Source: an uncultured Oscillospiraceae bacterium | GTDB lineage: Bacteria > Bacillota > Clostridia > Oscillospirales > Oscillospiraceae | Reading direction: 5' to 3' | Assembly: GCA_900756495.1 (NCBI GenBank) | Contig: CAAEKI010000170.1 | Coordinates: forward strand, 1-22,191 | Length of the DNA stretch: 22,191 bases | Shown: positions 17,561-22,191 of the stretch, piece after piece | Layout of the letters: each line of letters opens with the position of its first letter | Position numbering within the stretch: position 1 is the stretch's first letter | Program-made: the position numbers and the translations under genes | Notes under the pieces: generated by a model | The model's database searches: none | What the model saw: only the letters and a program-made list of their open reading frames with translations | What the model was told of the DNA's origin: nothing

Positions 17561-18400
17561 TCATTTTTCAATAGCCGCCTTTTTAATAAAAGCCGCTCCC
17601 TCATTCCAGTTGTCCTTTTGCTCGGCGTAAATGCGGGGCAGGATATGGGCCAGCTGGTGAAATTCCTTGACGTTGTGCATCAGCAGCATTCGGGCCGCCT
17701 CTTCCAGGATCTTCACTCCGTCGGACAACGTCTTCACCTCCCGGCCGTTTACAATAGTCCACCCCATCCAGAACCGGGTGCGCAGCTCCACGCCCCCCTC
17801 CGTCTCCCTCACAAAGTGACACATCACCTCAGAACCACTGCCATCTGTGGGACCGGCCAGAGCAGCGACGATAGTACCACAGGCTGGGGTGCCGATTTTA
17901 TCCTCGTCAAAGCCCAGATCCTTCGGCTGGCGAAAGCTGGCGCACAGCTCCTCCACGCCGCCCCCGATGTCCTCCCGGATCAGATGGGTGGTATTCCAGT
18001 AGCGCTCCTTGAGGGACAGCTTGTCACACCGCCCAACAGCAGGGTTCAAACTCCGGGCGCTGTAGTGATCCTCCGGGTCCCAGATGGTATAGCGCAGCTC
18101 ACCCAGCCCGTGCCAGGCGAACCACCAGTCAAACATCTCTGCAGTCACACCGGGCATCCGGGTCAGATTGGCTACATACCCCGTCCCGTCCGGCATGATG
18201 CAAAATCCAATCTCAGCCTCCAGATATCCCGGCTCAAACAACCGGTTTCTCTCGGAAATGGGAAGGGCCTCTGCCGGGTCGATAGGTCCCTTTTGAATGA
18301 GCGCCAGTGATTCCTGAGGCGGGGTGACTATCTCTTCATCGTAATACTTCGCATAAGAAAGCTCTCGTTGCGCTTCGGTAATTGGTACGCGCCGCTGCAT
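17561..18400 (-). CDS. PhlG / phloretin hydrolase family C-C hydrolase
   Basis: A 279-residue protein of the 2,4-diacetylphloroglucinol hydrolase (PhlG) family, which also contains phloretin hydrolase of Eubacterium ramulus. The central motif MPGVTAEMFDWWFAWH (82-97) continues into LGELRYTIWDPEDHYSA. Candidate zinc ligands are His112, Glu143, His242 and Glu246; their H-31-E and H-x3-E spacing equals that recalled for PhlG (H129, E160, H270, E274). Such enzymes hydrolyse a C-C bond between a phloroglucinol-type ring and an acyl group, releasing a carboxylic acid. ATG 18400 is chosen because GAAGGAGG lies about 10 bases upstream; an earlier ATG at 18523 lies upstream of the predicted promoter. 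It is the first gene of an operon with a decarboxylase-like enzyme and an MFS transporter, divergent from a LysR gene. Confidence 0.87.
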   Translation of the reverse strand: MQRRVPITEAQRELSYAKYYDEEIVTPPQESLALIQKGPIDPAEALPISERNRLFEPGYLEAEIGFCIMPDGTGYVANLTRMPGVTAEMFDWWFAWHGLGELRYTIWDPEDHYSARSLNPAVGRCDKLSLKERYWNTTHLIREDIGGGVEELCASFRQPKDLGFDEDKIGTPACGTIVAALAGPTDGSGSEVMCHFVRETEGGVELRTRFWMGWTIVNGREVKTLSDGVKILEEAARMLLMHNVKEFHQLAHILPRIYAEQKDNWNEGAAFIKKAAIEK

Positions 18401-18470
18401 GGGCAATCTACCTCCTTCGATACTGCATCTTTTAGCTCCGGAGTACCCCTGAAGGCCCCCTGTCAATTTC

Positions 18471-18500
18471 ATGGTAGCACAGGAAAGCCACAGGCGTAAA
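18471..18500 (-). promoter_or_regulatory. Predicted promoter of the C-C hydrolase operon
   Basis: On the minus strand TTTACG (18500-18495) and TACCAT (18476-18471) are 18 bases apart, with TG one base before the -10 (extended -10). Both boxes match four of six, as expected for an activator-dependent promoter. The start would lie near 18464, leaving a leader of about 64 bases before ATG 18400. Confidence 0.5.
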
Positions 18501-18515
18501 ACGAAAAATACGCCC

Positions 18516-18542
18516 CTTTGCATTCCTATTTAGAATGCAAAG
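18516..18542. promoter_or_regulatory. LysR-type operator (palindrome with T-N11-A)
   Basis: Perfect 10-bp arms CTTTGCATTC and GAATGCAAAG flank a 7-base spacer. The inner part ATTC-N7-GAAT carries the T-N11-A core of LysR recognition sites (T18523, A18535). Its centre lies about 65 bases upstream of the predicted start of the C-C hydrolase operon, the usual position of a LysR recognition site. It lies in the intergenic region shared with the divergent lysR-type gene. Confidence 0.75.
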
Positions 18543-18599
18543 AGACGCCGCAATTATTTGATATCTTTTCAATTATATTAAAATCGATTGCTTTATATA

Positions 18600-18628
18600 T
18601 TGTAATTGACCTTTCTGCCAATTATAAT
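18600..18628 (+). promoter_or_regulatory. Promoter of the LysR-type gene
   Basis: TTGTAA (18600-18605) and a perfect TATAAT (18623-18628) are separated by 17 bases. The start would be near 18635, about 50 bases before ATG 18684. A second -35-like TTGACC lies in the spacer at wrong spacing. Confidence 0.6.
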
Positions 18629-18683
18629 AAATTATCTATATTTATCTTTCATTCCACTTCAGCATCATGAAAGGGTGACATCT

Positions 18684-19583
18684 ATGCTGCAGCAGAACTT
18701 GTACAGCGTCGGCCTCGGGCAGCTGGAAATATTCTTTGCAGCCGTAGAACACAACAGCTTTACCAAAGCAGCCGTGTCTCTGAATATGACCCAGTCGGCA
18801 GTCAGCAAGGCCGTGGCCAAGCTGGAACAGGCGCTCGACATCCTACTCTTTCAGCGCCGGTACCGCGAGATTGTATTGACGGAGGCTGGCAGGGCCCTGT
18901 ATGACCGCTGGAAACAGAGCGTCACCGAGATCAGCCGAAGCTATGTAGATGTACGGCAGGTGCTTCTGTCCAAGACAAGGTGCCTGCGTATCGGCGCCAC
19001 CAACACCACAGATTTGACGCTCTACTTCTGGCCTCTGGTAAACCGGTTCATGCAGTCTCACTCCGAGATTCGCCTGGAATTTGACAGCGACAGCATCAAC
19101 CGACTGGTGGAGAAACTGGTGGACAGACGTCTGGATCTTATTTTTATCCCCGACTTTATGCACTATACCGTGGAAAAAGGGGGGATGAATTGGTGCTGGG
19201 CGGCCCAGGACAACGCTCAGGTCGTCCTTCCCAAGGAACACCCGCTTGCGCACGAAACTCTTACCTTGGATACCATTAAAAATGAAAAAATCGCTGTCCT
19301 AGATGAACATACGCCGGATAACGAGCGCTGGCTCCGCGAGCTGTTTCAGTCGAAAGGCTATCAGATGAACATTGGACGGGTCTTCAACTCTCCGGAAAGT
19401 ATCGCGCACTTCTATCAGCATCCGGATGGCATCATGCTCTCAGACCGCTATTTCGACTACGGACCCAATACGGAGGTACTCGTCAAAAAGCCGCTGCACG
19501 GGGTTAAAAACGGTATTATCTGCGCCTGGCATCCCGACAACTGCACCGAGGAAGTCCGGCATTTTCTGAATATCATCCCTTAA
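18684..19583 (+). CDS. LysR-family transcriptional regulator
   Basis: A 299-residue regulator of the usual LysR length. The N-terminal winged helix-turn-helix covers about residues 8-67: LGQLEIFFAAVEHNSFTKAA, then LNMTQSAVSKAVAKLEQALD (the recognition helix) and LFQRRYREIVLTEAGRALY. A linker helix follows, then a periplasmic-binding-protein-like effector domain (about 92-297) starting LRIGATNTTDLTLYFWP. ATG 18684 is chosen because it follows AAAGGGTG; an upstream in-frame start at 18606 would lie inside the promoter. It is transcribed away from the C-C hydrolase operon, the classic arrangement for a LysR protein controlling its neighbour in response to a pathway metabolite. The effector is unknown; an aromatic acid is plausible from context. 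Confidence 0.93.
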   Translation: MLQQNLYSVGLGQLEIFFAAVEHNSFTKAAVSLNMTQSAVSKAVAKLEQALDILLFQRRYREIVLTEAGRALYDRWKQSVTEISRSYVDVRQVLLSKTRCLRIGATNTTDLTLYFWPLVNRFMQSHSEIRLEFDSDSINRLVEKLVDRRLDLIFIPDFMHYTVEKGGMNWCWAAQDNAQVVLPKEHPLAHETLTLDTIKNEKIAVLDEHTPDNERWLRELFQSKGYQMNIGRVFNSPESIAHFYQHPDGIMLSDRYFDYGPNTEVLVKKPLHGVKNGIICAWHPDNCTEEVRHFLNIIP

Positions 19584-19586
19584 GCG

Positions 19587-19631
19587 CATAAGCGGGCACC
19601 AGCCGATTTGATCGACCGGCGCCCGCTTATG
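19587..19631. terminator. Hairpin between convergent LysR and TauE genes
   Basis: Arms CATAAGCGGGC and GCCCGCTTATG (11 bp, perfect) flank a 23-base loop that may fold further (GCCGATTT...ACCGGC). It begins just after the LysR stop and ends just before the TauE stop. The U-tracts are weak, so strength is uncertain. Confidence 0.65.
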
Positions 19632-19640
19632 TCCTTGTTC

Positions 19641-20384
19641 TCAAACCGCAAAGCCCAGCAGATCGCCGAAAAAAATCCACAGACCGGAGGCGGCTACGAC
19701 AACATAAACCACTGTCTTGAGCTTTTCACCGTCCAGTTTATGAAAAATCCTGCCCCCCACCAGGAATCCAAGGGCCATCCCAATCACAGCGGCCGGAACC
19801 ATCGGCAGGATCCCTATGTAAAACATGCCGCTGGCTGCCCGGACAATGTTGGTGTAGCCGCTGATGATGGCCAGGAACACCTGCATGGTTGCCAGATAGG
19901 CGAGATTGCTGTCGCAGACATTGAGAAGATAGACGGCCATGGGGGGGCCGCCTACATTAAAGAGGTTGTTGCCCACTCCGCTGATGGCTCCCACCAAAAG
20001 TCCGCTGGGAACGCTGCCTTTGATGTGGATTCGCTTGGACAGCAGAATAAAGTAGAGCGCCAGGGCAAACAGGAAGAGGCCCAGCCACCGCTTAAAATCG
20101 GCGGCGGCGTTGGCGGCCACAAGCCGTGTGACAAAAAAGCCGACTACCACATAGGCCGCCACTGGGATAGCCAGCTTTTTCCACTGAATATATCTGCGCT
20201 GCTGAATGGCCAGCGCCACTGAGCCCGCGCAGCCCACTACCCCTGTGATCACCAGAGCGTCGGTAAAATTCATGAAGATCGGCAGCAGCGCCATCAAAAG
20301 GGTGGCCAGGCCAAACCCGGACAGGCGCTGAACCAGCGCGCTGATAAAGCAGCAGATTGCCAGAAATAGGAGCATCCAGACCAT
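19641..20384 (-). CDS. TauE/SafE family membrane permease
   Basis: A 247-residue membrane protein with about seven or eight hydrophobic helices. It shows the two TauE/SafE family repeats: LVQRLSGFGLATLLMALL near the N-terminus and GAISGVGNNLFNVGGPPMAVYLL in the middle (conserved G-x-G-x-x-x-x-x-G-G-P-P). The family exports or imports sulfite, sulfoacetate and other organic acids. I chose ATG 20384 (MVWMLLFLAI), since GGGG lies about 10 bases upstream. A TTG at 20399 would add five residues but its ribosome site would be abutting. It lies 79 bases downstream of rarA on the same strand; a TATAAT at 20419-20414 could allow its own transcription but lacks a -35. No sulfonate gene lies beside it, so substrate is open. 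Confidence 0.87.
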   Translation of the reverse strand: MVWMLLFLAICCFISALVQRLSGFGLATLLMALLPIFMNFTDALVITGVVGCAGSVALAIQQRRYIQWKKLAIPVAAYVVVGFFVTRLVAANAAADFKRWLGLFLFALALYFILLSKRIHIKGSVPSGLLVGAISGVGNNLFNVGGPPMAVYLLNVCDSNLAYLATMQVFLAIISGYTNIVRAASGMFYIGILPMVPAAVIGMALGFLVGGRIFHKLDGEKLKTVVYVVVAASGLWIFFGDLLGFAV

Positions 20385-20463
20385 ATCAAATATCCCCAAC
20401 CTCTCTGTATCCCATTATAGCTTGGAACTGTCGTACGGCGCGCCCAAAGGGGCGGTGGTACAT

Positions 20464-21753
20464 TCACGTGTTTCCCGATTGCTGTCCCTCGCCCTTGACG
20501 GCCTCCCAATACCGTCTGGCGGCCTGCTCCGCCTTATTTTCCCCATACTCGTAGTAGCGAACCCCCTGCAGGGCGTCAGGCAAGTACTGCTGCTTCACCC
20601 AGTGGTTTGGGAAATTGTGCGGGTACAGGTAGCCCTGCTCCCGCTCCATCCCCGCCGAGTCGGCATGGACATTTTGCAGGTGGCGGGGGTAATCCCCCGT
20701 CCTGCCCGCCCGCACGTCGGCCTGGGCCCTGTCGATCGCCGCGCACACACTGTTGGATTTGGGCGCCGTGGCCAGCAGGATTACCGCCTGGGCCAGGGGC
20801 AGCTTGGCCTCAGGCAGGCCCAGCTGCAGGGCGTTCTCCGTGCAGGCCCGGACAATGGCCGCCGCCTGCGGGTAGGCCATGCCCACATCCTCGCTGGCCG
20901 AGCATAGTATCCGGCGGATCGCGGTAATCAAATCCCCCGCCTCCAACAGGCGGGCCAAGTAGTGCAGGGCCGCGTCCGGATCTGAGCCCCGCATGGATTT
21001 CATGAGCGCCGATGCGGTGTCGTAGTGGTCGTCCCCCGCCCGGTCATAGCGCATGGCGGAGCGCTGGGCGACCGCCTGGGCGTCCGCCAGGGTAATGCGG
21101 AGTTTCCCGGACTTGTCGGGCAGGGCGGCGTTCATCAGCAGCTCCACTGCGTTCATGGCCTTGCGCACATCTCCGCCGCAGGCGGAGGCGATATGCCCGG
21201 CTACGCCGTCCTCCACCTCCGGCTCCCCCTCCAGCCGCTCCCCCATCAGCCGGAAGGCCCGCGACAGGGCGGGCAGCACATCGGCGGCCTCCACAGGCTT
21301 AAATTCAAAGACAGTGGAGCGGGAGAGGACGGCATTGTACACATAGAAATAGGGATTTTCCGTTGTAGAGGCGATGAGCGTCACATCGCCCCGCTCGATG
21401 ACCTCCAGGAGCGACTGCTGCTGCTTTTTATTGAAGTACTGGATCTCGTCCAGATACAACAGCACGCCGTTGGGAGCCATCAGGGTGCCCACCTCCCCGA
21501 TCACGTCCTTCACGTCGGAGAGGGAGGCGGTGGTGGCGTTGAGACGTCTGAGGGTCCGGTTGGTCTGCTTGGCGATAATATTGGCCACCGTGGTTTTCCC
21601 GGTACCCGAGGGGCCGTAAAAAACCAAATTGGGGATTTGTTCGCTCTCAATAATGCGGCGCAGCAGACCGCCCTCCCCAAGGATGTGCCGCTGGCCCACC
21701 ACTTCGTCCAGCGTCTCAGGCCGTATCTCGTCAGCCAGGGGCCGGTATGCCAT
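20464..21753 (-). CDS. rarA: Replication-associated recombination protein A (RarA/MgsA AAA ATPase)
   Basis: A 429-residue clamp-loader-like AAA+ ATPase that acts at stalled or gapped replication forks. The N-terminus MAYRPLADEIRPETLDEVVG is typical of the family. Walker A GPSGTGKT is at 47-54, Walker B LLYLDEI at 98-104 followed by QYFNKKQQ, and sensor 1 STTENP near 132-137. The C-terminal tetramerisation region includes DPDAALHYLARLLEAGD and ILCSASEDVGMAYPQA, and the protein ends with HNFPNHWVKQQYLP, a conserved family segment. ATG 21753 follows AGAGGG about 8 bases upstream. The promoter upstream overlaps a LexA-like box, suggesting induction by DNA damage. Confidence 0.95.
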   Translation of the reverse strand: MAYRPLADEIRPETLDEVVGQRHILGEGGLLRRIIESEQIPNLVFYGPSGTGKTTVANIIAKQTNRTLRRLNATTASLSDVKDVIGEVGTLMAPNGVLLYLDEIQYFNKKQQQSLLEVIERGDVTLIASTTENPYFYVYNAVLSRSTVFEFKPVEAADVLPALSRAFRLMGERLEGEPEVEDGVAGHIASACGGDVRKAMNAVELLMNAALPDKSGKLRITLADAQAVAQRSAMRYDRAGDDHYDTASALMKSMRGSDPDAALHYLARLLEAGDLITAIRRILCSASEDVGMAYPQAAAIVRACTENALQLGLPEAKLPLAQAVILLATAPKSNSVCAAIDRAQADVRAGRTGDYPRHLQNVHADSAGMEREQGYLYPHNFPNHWVKQQYLPDALQGVRYYEYGENKAEQAARRYWEAVKGEGQQSGNT

Positions 21754-21838
21754 GCTCTTTCCCTCTCTTCCCGCTCAGGCCTTCACGGCCCGCCGCTTTC
21801 ACTGCTTCGGTTCAACAGCGGCTGATGCTGTGGATATT

Positions 21839-21868
21839 ATTCTAACACATGTTCTACTTTCCTGTAAA
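21839..21868 (-). promoter_or_regulatory. Predicted rarA promoter
   Basis: On the minus strand TTTACA (21868-21863) and TAGAAT (21844-21839) are 18 bases apart, with TG one base before the -10. Each box matches five of six. The start would be near 21832, about 80 bases before ATG 21753. Confidence 0.6.
21842..21855. promoter_or_regulatory. LexA-like (SOS) box overlapping the rarA promoter
   Basis: On the minus strand AGAACATGTGTTAG contains GAAC-ATGT-GTT, matching the core of the Gram-positive LexA/DinR consensus (CGAACRNRYGTTYC) except at the outermost bases. It lies in the spacer and -10 of the predicted rarA promoter, where a bound repressor would block polymerase. Confidence 0.45.
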
Positions 21869-22029
21869 GAGAGCATTCGTTTCCCTCCCCGGCAGTCCGG
21901 AGGCACTCTGGCCTTTGCGCGCCAAAAACAATATAAAAAATTATATATTAAAATATGCAAAACAACTTGACAACAGATTCCATTTATGAAAAGATAGCAT
22001 CAGCTTATTTTTAAGGAGTCTTTATCGGA

Positions 22030-22191
22030 ATGATTGGAATACGGATAGGAAATAAAGTGTCCCGGCGGCCGGTGATCCAGGGAGGTATGGGGGTGGGCGT
22101 CTCTCTGCACCGCCTGGCAGGGTCCGTAGCTCGTGAGGGCGGCGTCGGCGTCATCTCCACTGCCGACATTGGCTTTCAGGAGCCCGACTTC
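22030..22191 (+). CDS. Nitronate monooxygenase / FabK-type flavoprotein, N-terminal fragment
   Basis: The first 54 residues are present and the gene runs off the right edge. The sequence opens MIGIRIGNKVSRRPVIQGGM and continues with GVGVSLHRLAGSVAREGG and GVISTADIG. This is the beta-alpha start of the 2-nitropropane dioxygenase (NPD) TIM barrel, with the P-(I/V)-x-Q-G-G-M-G motif that contacts FMN. Members oxidise nitronates, or act as FabK enoyl-ACP reductase; the fragment cannot separate these, and the G-x-G-V-S-L-H-R-L-A form is one I associate with clostridial nitronate monooxygenase annotations. The ATG follows AAGGAG about 11 bases upstream, behind an AT-rich region. Confidence 0.85.
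   Translation, partial: MIGIRIGNKVSRRPVIQGGMGVGVSLHRLAGSVAREGGVGVISTADIGFQEPDF

Noticed and set aside
18461..18466. A perfect TTGACA on the minus strand upstream of the C-C hydrolase
   Set aside because: The sequence at the -10 distance is GC-rich (CTCCGG), so the extended -10 promoter at 18471-18500 is a better fit.
21967..21972. A perfect TTGACA upstream of the nitronate monooxygenase gene
   Set aside because: No acceptable -10 box lies 16-19 bases downstream, so I did not call a promoter, although one must lie in this AT-rich region.

Overview
The window looks like chromosomal DNA of a GC-rich gut-type Clostridia (Oscillospiraceae / Flavonifractor-like). The signs are a high-GC coding style, Gram-positive ribosome sites (AGGAGG-like), SNP-type lipoprotein signals, a DUF4358 lipoprotein, a DUF1847 protein, a small 2[4Fe-4S] ferredoxin, an amidase with copper-amine-oxidase-like stalk repeats, and a ClpC with two N-terminal repeats. 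The taxonomic placement is inferred from gene families and not from a marker gene.

Layout. (1) 1-3779, minus strand: a peptide-type ABC importer in the order binding lipoprotein, permease, permease, ATPase (the ATPase runs off the left edge), with a strong stem-loop between the binding protein and the first permease. (2) 3780-4346: a long, AT-richer non-coding stretch with a perfect 12-bp inverted repeat and a terminator hairpin. (3) 4347-6846, minus: a zinc-type ABC importer (znuA-znuC-znuB) with overlapping genes and a clear promoter. (4) 6990-9910, minus: a single-chain aconitase-family hydratase followed by a DUF1847 protein, ended by a bidirectional terminator. (5) 10108-11646, plus: a secreted cell-wall amidase. 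(6) 11749-11919, minus: a TTG-started ferredoxin. (7) 12050-15262, plus: a small unknown ORF, clpC and a DUF4358 lipoprotein, all tightly coupled. (8) 15310-19583: a catabolic-looking cluster. A LysR regulator diverges from an operon made of a PhlG/phloretin-hydrolase-type C-C hydrolase, a gamma-resorcylate-decarboxylase-like amidohydrolase and an MFS carboxylate-type transporter. (9) 19641-21753, minus: rarA and a TauE/SafE permease. (10) From 22030, plus: the start of a nitronate monooxygenase / FabK-type flavoprotein.

The most interesting part is region 8. The C-C hydrolase keeps four residues with the HxxxE and H-(31)-E spacing of the zinc site recalled for PhlG. The second enzyme keeps the metal and catalytic residues recalled for gamma-resorcylate decarboxylase. 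Together with a transporter and a LysR protein they look like a regulated route for breaking down an acylated or hydroxylated aromatic, for example a plant polyphenol such as phloretin, giving phloroglucinol-type products. In the divergent intergenic region a perfect 10-bp-arm palindrome containing T-N11-A sits about 65 bp upstream of the predicted start of the operon, where LysR proteins usually bind. The substrate is inferred, not shown.

Secondary points of interest are a LexA-like box inside the predicted rarA promoter, a small ORF with a near-perfect ribosome site coupled to a TTG-started clpC, and a Cys/His-rich tail on ZnuC. Several starts are GTG or TTG and are argued from ribosome sites and family alignment.
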